From a virus: a stretch of 32,147 bases of DNA. Each line of letters opens with the position of its first letter. The stretch's first letter is position 1. The notes beneath the pieces are model-generated. The model was given only the letters and a program-made list of their open reading frames with translations. It did not search any database and was not told the origin of the DNA. Of this stretch, positions 23,541-30,047 are shown piece after piece. The translations under genes were made by a program, and so were the position numbers. Location of the stretch: the IMG/VR virus record IMGVR_UViG_3300037489_000088, positions 1 to 32,147 of that record. One strand, 5' to 3'.

Positions 23541-23561
23541 TTAAAAATTAAAAATTAAAAA
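23541..23561. repeat. TTAAAAA heptamer repeated three times
   Basis: Three exact tandem copies lie in the 65-base gap between fibre genes, followed by a small hairpin (TCAGTA/TACTGA, 23566-23581, loop of four) without a T run. It may be spacer DNA, an UP-like element or a slippage tract; no promoter box is present. Confidence 0.6.
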
Positions 23562-23596
23562 TAAATCAGTACTTTTACTGAATAATAAATAATAAA

Positions 23597-23980
23597 ATGG
23601 CAACAAAAATTAACGTAGTAACAAATAAAAGTGGGATTTCAATTCCTGCAGGTGTAGTAGTAGTAGCTTCTATACATTTCCCAACTGGGAATTTAATTGC
23701 AAATGAAGAAGGTGTGTTTGATGGTAATATAGATAATGTGGTAACAGCAGATCTAACTCCTTTTGCAAATAAAGGAGTTTACCAAGAAAGTTTAGGAGAA
23801 AACTCTTTAGGTTCAATAGATGAAATGCCAAGTGCTTTTTATAGGACTTTAACTGAAGGAGATTATACAGCTTTAGCTGGAGCAAATGCTTTAGGTGTAG
23901 TAAGAGGTTGGATTAAAGATTTCATTGAAGAAAAAGTAGGTGGGACTTGTGAGATAGTAGATTTATCAATTATTGACTAA
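23597..23980 (+). CDS. Small virion-type protein
   Basis: A 127-aa protein with a beta-rich N-terminus (NKSGISIPAGVVVVASIHFP), an acidic middle and a C-terminal helix (RGWIKDFIEEKVG). The start resembles short beta domains attached to phage appendages. It sits between two fibre-like genes, so it may cap or adapt a fibre. No specific family is recognised. Confidence 0.6.
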   Translation: MATKINVVTNKSGISIPAGVVVVASIHFPTGNLIANEEGVFDGNIDNVVTADLTPFANKGVYQESLGENSLGSIDEMPSAFYRTLTEGDYTALAGANALGVVRGWIKDFIEEKVGGTCEIVDLSIID

Positions 23981-23990
23981 TAAATAAAGT

Positions 23991-24794
23991 ATGTCAGAAT
24001 TAAAACATTTAACAACAGGAGATATAGGTGTCATAGTGGCACCTTTAGGGGAAGGAGGTAAGTCTGGTGTAGCAACAGGTACAAATACTTATGCATTAAC
24101 ATTAAGCCCCTCTATTACAGCTTACGCTATAGGGCAGGTAATTGATGTAATATTTACTAATGCTAATACAATAACATCTACTATTAATATAGATACTCTT
24201 GGGGCTAAGGCTATCAAAAAAAATGGAGACAAGTCTATTAAAGAAGGAGATATTAGAGCAGGTCAAGCGTATAGTTTAGTCTATGATGGTACAGATTTCC
24301 AAATAATAGGTAGGGTCACTACAGATTGGTCACCTACAGCTATTTCTTTGGGGTCAGCCGTATTAAGTGGTGCAACTCGGGGTAATAATATTGGTGCAGG
24401 TAACTATGTCACATTTGATAATACCTCAGATGATGAAATATTATTTAATATAGCATTGGCTAGAAATAATCAACCATACTCAGGTGTAGATTTAATTGTG
24501 ACATTAGATTGGATGAAGTATGGTGCATCAGGAGGCATTGTTTTATGGGAGCTTGATTATGCTTTTATTGAAATTGGTAATGATGCTTATTCTAAGTTGG
24601 ATGGTACTATTACAGAAAGTGTGAATGTTACAGCAGTAACAGATCAGTCTATAGTTTTAAGTACTTTAACAATACCAGGTGGTAGTGTAGATGCAAGGAT
24701 ATTACAATTAACACTAAGAAGAAACGCAATAGGTGTAGGTTCAGATACTTACAGTGGAGATGCAGAATTATACGGATTTAATTTAGGAGTTTAA
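23991..24794 (+). CDS. Appendage/tail-fibre domain protein
   Basis: A 267-aa protein. Residues 20-115 (GTNTYALTLSPSITAYAIGQ, then VIDVIFTNANT, INIDTLGAKAIKKNG, GDIRAGQ and YSLVYDGTDFQII) match the pattern of a repeated beta domain found in many tail fibres and baseplate-attached proteins. Residues 120-267 form a second beta-rich domain (YVTFDNTSDDEILFNI) that looks like a lectin- or jelly-roll-type head. This suggests host-surface binding, with the second domain as the possible receptor-binding part. Confidence 0.7.
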   Translation: MSELKHLTTGDIGVIVAPLGEGGKSGVATGTNTYALTLSPSITAYAIGQVIDVIFTNANTITSTINIDTLGAKAIKKNGDKSIKEGDIRAGQAYSLVYDGTDFQIIGRVTTDWSPTAISLGSAVLSGATRGNNIGAGNYVTFDNTSDDEILFNIALARNNQPYSGVDLIVTLDWMKYGASGGIVLWELDYAFIEIGNDAYSKLDGTITESVNVTAVTDQSIVLSTLTIPGGSVDARILQLTLRRNAIGVGSDTYSGDAELYGFNLGV

Positions 24795-24795
24795 A

Positions 24796-25398
24796 ATGGA
24801 GACAATAGAAAAATTATACAGAAAACATGGCACTTACAAAATTGCTGTAGATTACCTTAAAGCTAGAAGTTTGGCTATTGAAATAATGGTAACAAAAGGA
24901 GGGTGGAATTCACTTACAACCCCAGAAAAGAATTATATCATAGCTTTTTATGCTGAAGACCCAGCAATGGATTTAGCAACTAATAACCAAGTCAAAGGGC
25001 AATTCTTAGTAATGAATGGTGTTGACCCAGCATCTATTGCTAAGTATTTAAGGAACGCTTATTCTAAGCATCACATTAAAGAAAATGAAGCTTGTAAAAA
25101 AAGAGCTGATTCAATAGCCGCTACAGATGTAGTAGCTAAATATCTTACCTTAGTAGATGCTAGAGACTTTATAGAACTTACAAAAACTTTATACGATTTG
25201 TTTAAAGACCAAGGGATTAAAGGCTTAAATTATGGTTCAGTAGGTGAAGCCTTAATGGACTTCATTAACTCTACAGTAGGTACTTCATTTGAGACTACAG
25301 GTTTAGAACAACAAGGGTACACTCTTAATACAGGTACTTGGGTTGGCTTTAGGGAAGAACTTATTGATATATTAATTAATGGTAATTATAAAAGATAA
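24796..25398 (+). CDS. Helical phage protein (unassigned)
   Basis: A 200-aa helical protein starting METIEKLYRKHGTY with K/E-rich helices, a tryptophan in GGWNSLTTPEK and a C-terminal part with GTWVGFREELIDIL. No signal peptide or membrane helix. Its stop overlaps the next start by one base, so it is coupled to the genes at 25398 and 25643. The function is unknown; the position after fibres and before membrane genes could mean a chaperone or tail accessory role. Confidence 0.6.
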   Translation: METIEKLYRKHGTYKIAVDYLKARSLAIEIMVTKGGWNSLTTPEKNYIIAFYAEDPAMDLATNNQVKGQFLVMNGVDPASIAKYLRNAYSKHHIKENEACKKRADSIAATDVVAKYLTLVDARDFIELTKTLYDLFKDQGIKGLNYGSVGEALMDFINSTVGTSFETTGLEQQGYTLNTGTWVGFREELIDILINGNYKR

Positions 25399-25646
25399 TG
25401 GGACTGTTTACGCCAGATGAGGTTGTTTACAATTTTGGACCTTTACCAAATCAAAAGATAAAAATAGAAGATGTAACTTACACCATTACTTATGCTAAAC
25501 CTGAAAAAGCTACTAGACAGTTATCTGTAGAAACTTCAGATGGAGAAGTTATACCTTTAAATCAAGATAAGGTATATGAGTTTCCTCAGTTAACACACAG
25601 AAATTTTAAAACACCTACTAAGAGGAAACAAAAAGGAAAGAGATGA
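25398..25646 (+). CDS. Small basic protein
   Basis: An 82-aa protein: beta-rich first 60 residues (QKIKIEDVTYTITYAKPEKA) and a strongly basic tail (TPTKRKQKGKR). Overlaps of one base upstream and four bases (ATGA) downstream, with AAGGAAAGAG before the next start, show a coupled trio. It is unrecognised; it could be a small structural or nucleic-acid-binding protein. Confidence 0.6.
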   Translation: MGLFTPDEVVYNFGPLPNQKIKIEDVTYTITYAKPEKATRQLSVETSDGEVIPLNQDKVYEFPQLTHRNFKTPTKRKQKGKR

Positions 25647-26032
25647 GAAATTTAAAAGATAAGAGTTATATATTTAGATTAATGATTGGTATAGACCAAC
25701 TAGGCAATACCTTAGCTGGAGGTAATCCTGATAATACAATATCAGGAAGAGTAGGATATTTTGCAGAAAAAGCACATATAAGTGTTAGATGGTATTGGGT
25801 AATCTTAGAAAAAATAATTAATTTTACTTTTTATCCTTTAGATGGGCCAGATCACTGCAAGCAATCTTACAATAATGATGAATTAGAGGACTACTATGCT
25901 TTAAAAGGTATTACCTTTTTTATAATCAGTGTGTTAGTAATAAATTCTTGTGTATTATTAATTCCCATTTTTTATTTTATATGTTTTATTAAGTATATTA
26001 ATAAAAAATTACGTAGTTTTGTAGTTAAATAA
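25643..26032 (+). CDS. Small membrane protein of a lysis-linked phage type
   Basis: A 129-aa protein with a soluble N-terminal region carrying DQLGNTLAGGNPDNTIS (18-34) and a C-terminal hydrophobic stretch (about residues 88-117) ending in a basic tail. The motif and the TFYPLDGPDHC block (62-72) resemble small proteins often found near phage lysis or tail genes; the exact function is not known to me. A ribosome-binding site (AAGGAAAGAG) lies just upstream. Confidence 0.6.
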   Translation: MRNLKDKSYIFRLMIGIDQLGNTLAGGNPDNTISGRVGYFAEKAHISVRWYWVILEKIINFTFYPLDGPDHCKQSYNNDELEDYYALKGITFFIISVLVINSCVLLIPIFYFICFIKYINKKLRSFVVK

Positions 26033-26043
26033 AAAAGTATACA

Positions 26044-26337
26044 ATGAAAAAGTTTGAATGTAAAAAAACAGAATTACCAGCAGAAGAAGGAAATGTATTA
26101 AGTTATTCGGATTTAGCTCTTTTATCTATAAATGCCCCTGTAAAAGAAGGGTTCACAGTTGAAGATATTAGAGGAAGAATTAAAGTTCTGGACAAATTAA
26201 CAGATGCAAATGCTGAAGATGTAGTAGAATTAGAGGATGCAGAATCTAATGTACTTAAGATGGCTGTAGCTGCTATGAAATGGAACTTAATACACAAAGA
26301 TATTATAAGTTTTTGTGATTATGTAAAAGAAATGTAA
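26044..26337 (+). CDS. Small acidic hypothetical protein
   Basis: A 97-aa acidic, helical protein with the block DIRGRIKVLDKL ... VVELEDAESNVLKMAVAAMKW, a pattern I associate with small phage proteins located near tail or lysis genes. No catalytic residues are visible. It is the last gene before a strong terminator (26344), so it closes a transcription unit. Confidence 0.6.
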   Translation: MKKFECKKTELPAEEGNVLSYSDLALLSINAPVKEGFTVEDIRGRIKVLDKLTDANAEDVVELEDAESNVLKMAVAAMKWNLIHKDIISFCDYVKEM

Positions 26338-26343
26338 CAACAT

Positions 26344-26375
26344 AATAGGAGGGTGAGAACCCTCCTATTCTTATA
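26344..26375 (+). terminator. Hairpin terminator with GAGA tetraloop
   Basis: AATAGGAGGGT pairs perfectly with ACCCTCCTATT (11 bp) across a GAGA (GNRA) loop, followed by CTTATAATTT. The T run is poor, so it may also act as an RNA-stability or processing hairpin. It separates the fibre/accessory unit from the membrane pair. Confidence 0.75.
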
Positions 26376-26393
26376 ATTTGAAATTAAAACACT

Positions 26394-26786
26394 ATGCCAG
26401 AAAGATTCAAACACTTAGGACACAATGTACTTACAGAAGTATTTACAGCAGCCCCTTTTGCAATATTGTTAGTAATACTTTTATTACTTGGTAATAAAAT
26501 AAAATTCAAATTATATGAGATAGCTTTATACTTTTGTGGTGCTATTGTAACTGGTACTTACTTCTCTAGGTGGACTATACAATTACTTAAAAGTAAATGG
26601 GACATATCTCCAGAGGGTGAAACAGTTATCACCGCAGGGGTAACTATTTTTGGTTTCCTAGCTTTAGTTTATATCGTCAAGAATGATTTAGTAAACAGCT
26701 TGATAAATTCTTATTTTAAAAAGTATTCTAAAAAAATAAACACAGATGAAACAGAGAATGGAAGCCGGGATGGAGATCCTAAGTAA
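26394..26786 (+). CDS. Three-TM membrane protein (holin candidate)
   Basis: A 130-aa protein with three hydrophobic helices (about 18-33, 40-58 and 77-95) and a charged, hydrophilic C-terminal tail. This size and topology match class I holins, which form membrane holes at the end of infection. The gene follows a terminator and overlaps the next membrane protein gene by 41 bases. A holin call is inferred from topology and from late-gene position only; the candidate endolysin lies far upstream at 5572. Confidence 0.5.
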   Translation: MPERFKHLGHNVLTEVFTAAPFAILLVILLLLGNKIKFKLYEIALYFCGAIVTGTYFSRWTIQLLKSKWDISPEGETVITAGVTIFGFLALVYIVKNDLVNSLINSYFKKYSKKINTDETENGSRDGDPK

Positions 26787-27156
26787 TTTTACAGTAGGCT
26801 CTTCAAGCTTAGTTGTAGTAGTAGGTATTTTATTAACCTTAATGGGGATATCTGAAATAAAAAGTCTTAATAAAGATTTTAATTTCTCAGAGCACCATAA
26901 GAAATTTCACATCATATTAATAATATTATTAATTGCATTCCCATCTTTTCTCACATTACAGTTAATAAGGTCCGGAGATTTTTTTGAACTCCTTGCTAAA
27001 GGATTCTGGATAAACTATGTTTTGTATGATGCTTTAGCCTTTTATGTTTTGATACATCTAAGAGAAGAAAGGAAAGGAGAAGTTACAGATAACTTGACTT
27101 TCAAAGCAGGGGTTCTCGTTATGTGGAAAAAAATTATAGATTTATTCAAATTTTAG
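26746..27156 (+). CDS. Three-TM membrane protein (antiholin or partner candidate)
   Basis: A 136-aa protein with three hydrophobic segments (about 17-36, 54-74 and 86-104). The start region has three in-frame ATGs (26746, 26758, 26770), all inside the previous gene, so dual starts are possible. Overlapping membrane gene pairs of this kind are typical of holin/antiholin arrangements, but an unrelated envelope function is equally open. No spanin lipobox is seen. Confidence 0.5.
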   Translation: MKQRMEAGMEILSNFTVGSSSLVVVVGILLTLMGISEIKSLNKDFNFSEHHKKFHIILIILLIAFPSFLTLQLIRSGDFFELLAKGFWINYVLYDALAFYVLIHLREERKGEVTDNLTFKAGVLVMWKKIIDLFKF

Positions 27157-27159
27157 TAT

Positions 27160-27167
27160 TATATTTG
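27160..27167 (+). promoter_or_regulatory. Promoter -7 box of the nuclease gene
   Basis: TATATTTG ends six bases before the GTG at 27173. The expected start of transcription (five to seven bases after the box) falls at the start codon itself, so the mRNA would be leaderless. No TTG element upstream. Confidence 0.55.
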
Positions 27168-27172
27168 CTATT

Positions 27173-27889
27173 GTGAACTCAAAAATAGCAAAAATAAAAA
27201 ATCTTTTTAAGGATCTTCGTTTTGATGAAGGGCCTCATTCCTATTTTGTAAAAGGTGAAAAATTAAAACTTTCTGTATCAGGGGTAATAAAAGCCTTTGT
27301 ACAAGAAGTAAAATTTGAAAATATTGCCAAGGCCACTGATATAAAAAACAGTATGCCCACTGGAGCAACACAAAAACTTTGGGATTTAAAAAAAGAAGCT
27401 GCTTGCTCTAAAGGAGACAGAGCACATTATTGGGGGGAGTTGTACGCTTTTCACAGGCACTTAGAACCTGATTCAGGTCTTGAATTAGCCATAAAAAATT
27501 TTTGGGATAGTTTACCGGAACACATTGTACCAGCTTTCACAGAGTTAGAGATGTATCATTTTAAAAAGATGTTTGGTGGTACTGCTGATATTATTTTATA
27601 CAATAAGAAAACAGGTAAATTTATAATTGCTGATTACAAAACAAATGAGGATATTTGGAAAAATTTCAAAAAGAAAACTTTAACTGGTTGTTTTGATTTT
27701 TTACTAGATAATCCATTTAATAAATACCAAATACAATTTAGTTTATACCAAGTTCTTTTTGAACAAACAGGTTATGAAGTTGAAAAACGAATACTGATAT
27801 GGGTTAAACCAGATGGGTCTCGTGAAGAAATCCTAACTACTGATTACACTGATATTGTAAAAGAATACTTAGAAACTGCAGAGATATGA
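27173..27889 (+). CDS. PD-(D/E)XK nuclease (Cas4/RecB/exonuclease-like)
   Basis: A 238-aa protein with the ordered motifs of the superfamily: a conserved start FDEGPHSYF (17-25), H85 in GDRAHYWG, E126, GTAD (D139), D154-Y-K156-T, and a late Q..Y motif (Q186/Q188, Y192). Such enzymes are metal-dependent DNA nucleases used in phage recombination or replication. It begins with GTG and follows a promoter box directly. It stands out as a DNA enzyme in the middle of virion genes, although nuclease and structural genes do mix in crAss-like phages. Confidence 0.8.
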   Translation: MNSKIAKIKNLFKDLRFDEGPHSYFVKGEKLKLSVSGVIKAFVQEVKFENIAKATDIKNSMPTGATQKLWDLKKEAACSKGDRAHYWGELYAFHRHLEPDSGLELAIKNFWDSLPEHIVPAFTELEMYHFKKMFGGTADIILYNKKTGKFIIADYKTNEDIWKNFKKKTLTGCFDFLLDNPFNKYQIQFSLYQVLFEQTGYEVEKRILIWVKPDGSREEILTTDYTDIVKEYLETAEI

Positions 27890-28599
27890 TAACGAATCTT
27901 ATAATACAGAGAGTACAAAGTTTGTATTCAAGAGGGGTACAATCTGATGATAGTAGATTAACTTCTAGACACATCTATAATAAGATGACAACAGTTAGAA
28001 GTAAACTATTGTCTCAAAAGGCTGAACAAAAGAAGTTCATAAGTCAGTGGAACTACCAACTTTTACCTTGTGTAGAAATGGCACTAGCCCCGGTTCATGA
28101 ATGTCCTTGTTTACCTGCTCCAGGGTGTAAAATTTTAAAATCAGTTCATCCTTTACCAGAGGTGATGACTGATAAAAATAAACACCTAATTAATTATGTA
28201 ACTAATCTTAATGGAGATATAGTTTATGATTATATGACTTGGAAAGAGAAAAAACATAAGAAGGGGAATAAGTATACCGGAGGAGATCCAGATTATTGGA
28301 TTAGGAATGGATATTTATATTCAACTTACAGAACTGGACCAAAAATTTTAGTTATGGAAATATTAGCTGAAGACCCTTTAGTGGCTGAAGCATTTCCTTC
28401 TTTTTGTCCTGGGGTAGAAGATACCTCTTGCTCAAGTCCTTTGGATAAAGACTTTCCTATTGACACTGATTTAATTGATACATTAGTAGAGTTATGTGTA
28501 CAGGAACTAATTGGTATCTTTAAACAAAATACTGAGGATTTAACTAATACTACAACTGATACTCATGCAAATGCAGCAAACAACCAAGAAAGCAAATAA
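27886..28599 (+). CDS. Connector/ring protein (candidate)
   Basis: A 237-aa protein. The start (SRLTSRHIYNKMTTVRSKLL, then QWNYQLLPCVEM) and the central CPCLPAPGCK (near 74-83) are blocks I associate with ring proteins of the crAss-like tail connector. The rest is mixed, with YTGGDPDYWIRNGYLYST and an acidic C-terminal tail. The start overlaps the nuclease stop by four bases (ATGA). Together with the next two genes and the muzzle-like gene it forms the expected tail-assembly order. Confidence 0.65.
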   Translation: MITNLIIQRVQSLYSRGVQSDDSRLTSRHIYNKMTTVRSKLLSQKAEQKKFISQWNYQLLPCVEMALAPVHECPCLPAPGCKILKSVHPLPEVMTDKNKHLINYVTNLNGDIVYDYMTWKEKKHKKGNKYTGGDPDYWIRNGYLYSTYRTGPKILVMEILAEDPLVAEAFPSFCPGVEDTSCSSPLDKDFPIDTDLIDTLVELCVQELIGIFKQNTEDLTNTTTDTHANAANNQESK

Positions 28600-29059
28600 T
28601 GCTTTAACTATAGCTTCTAGTTTTCCTGCTTATAGAGAGCAGTTTGAAAATTCTATTGATAAAAAAAGATTTTTACAATTAACAGCATTGTATAATAAAT
28701 TTTTAATGGCTAAGGTTTTTGATGGGGAACATATTTCATTACCTTCAAGGTTTGGTTCATTGTATATTGAAAGTCATAAACAGAAGCTAAGAGTAGATGA
28801 GCATGGTAGAACTGTAGGAGCTGGTGTAGATTGGCCTAAAACAAAAGCTCTTTGGGAAAGAAGTGAAAAAGCTAGGTTGAATAAACAATTAGTGTACTAT
28901 AGGAATTCACACACTGATGGTAGAAGATTCAAATTTTTATGGTCAAAGCAAACGGCCATGTTCACAAATAAATTTTTATATGCACTTAGACCTACTAGGG
29001 CTAACAAAAGAGAATTGAGTGCGTTACTATTCTCTGGCAAAGAATACGCAAAACGATAA
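28565..29059 (+). CDS. Connector/ring protein (candidate)
   Basis: A 164-aa basic protein with a helical N-terminus and a beta-rich centre (SLPSRFGSLYIESHKQKLRV). The gene starts 35 bases before the end of the previous one; ATG 28565 and 28571 are both possible. It resembles small conserved proteins between ring proteins of crAss-like phages. The virion role is inferred from its neighbours. Confidence 0.6.
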   Translation: MQMQQTTKKANNALTIASSFPAYREQFENSIDKKRFLQLTALYNKFLMAKVFDGEHISLPSRFGSLYIESHKQKLRVDEHGRTVGAGVDWPKTKALWERSEKARLNKQLVYYRNSHTDGRRFKFLWSKQTAMFTNKFLYALRPTRANKRELSALLFSGKEYAKR

Positions 29060-29063
29060 GATT

Positions 29064-30047
29064 ATGGAAATGCAATTTACAACTATAGATAGAATATTTT
29101 CTAAAGTACACAGAGACTTAAAAGGCACTGATGTAGAAGAGGGAGATGTTGTAGAATGGATTGGGGAAGCTTTAGAGTTTCTGAAAGTTCATGGAATTCA
29201 AGAAGAGTCTGTAGCTTTTATGGAAGTTAAAGATTTTCATGCAAATATACCTTGTGGTTTCCAGATGGTACTACAAGTTGCAAAAAATAATAATTACGTA
29301 GAAGACCAATGTGAAACTACTTGTTGTAATATAGCTGAAGTTGTAGAAGAAATCGAGACTCCTTTAGCCCCTTGTAACATAGAGTCTCCAGAATTAACTG
29401 GATGTCCTGTACCTTTAGATTGTAATGGTGCTCCTCTTACGGATGTAGAGGTAGCTTACTACAGACCTTTCTTTGATTTAAAATGGGAGTATCAACCTTT
29501 TATTAATAGTTCATTATACCAGGAAAAGTTTACTCCGGTTAGGTTGGCTTCTAATACATTTTTTAACTCTTTAGTTTGTAAAGAGACTGACCAAACACCA
29601 TATCAATCTTGTACAGATGAATATACTATTGTAGGCCATACAGAAAAAAGATTACGTTTTAGCTTTAAGACAGGGCAAGTTGCTTTATCTTATTTGAAAT
29701 CAGTCACAGATGCTACTACTGGATACCCATTAGTGCCTGACCATATATCATATACCTCAGCAATAGTTTACTATATTAAGTGGAAACTTGCAGAACAAAT
29801 GGAATGGGCTAAAAGAGAAGGTTACGCTGGTCTTGCAGAAAAAGCTGAAAGAAGATGGTTAAAATATTGTAGGCAAGCTAAGAACTATTCTAAAATGCCT
29901 AAGAGTTTAGATGATTACCAAGACTTACTAGAGCAATCTCATAAATTAATTCCAAATCATAGAAGATACTATGGATTTTTTGGTAAAATAAACAGAGAAG
30001 AAGATAGAGGATTTAATAACCCAGATACAGTATACTATGGCAGATAA
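29064..30047 (+). CDS. Connector/tail ring protein (candidate)
   Basis: A 327-aa protein when started at the ATG at 29064, which follows the previous stop by four bases; an in-frame ATG at 29019 would overlap it by 41 bases. The start (FTTIDRIFSKVHRDLKGTDV) and NIPCGFQMVLQVAKN (residues about 59-73) are a signature I associate with crAss-like connector proteins. Cysteines occur in groups (CETTCC near 83-88, CPVPLDC near 114-120). The C-terminal helical part (KWKLAEQMEWAKREG) would pack in a ring. It overlaps the muzzle-like gene by 11 bases. Confidence 0.65.
   Translation: MEMQFTTIDRIFSKVHRDLKGTDVEEGDVVEWIGEALEFLKVHGIQEESVAFMEVKDFHANIPCGFQMVLQVAKNNNYVEDQCETTCCNIAEVVEEIETPLAPCNIESPELTGCPVPLDCNGAPLTDVEVAYYRPFFDLKWEYQPFINSSLYQEKFTPVRLASNTFFNSLVCKETDQTPYQSCTDEYTIVGHTEKRLRFSFKTGQVALSYLKSVTDATTGYPLVPDHISYTSAIVYYIKWKLAEQMEWAKREGYAGLAEKAERRWLKYCRQAKNYSKMPKSLDDYQDLLEQSHKLIPNHRRYYGFFGKINREEDRGFNNPDTVYYGR

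Noticed and set aside
23566-23581. Hairpin TCAGTA/TACTGA as a terminator
   Set aside because: The stem is only 6 bp and no T run follows on either strand.
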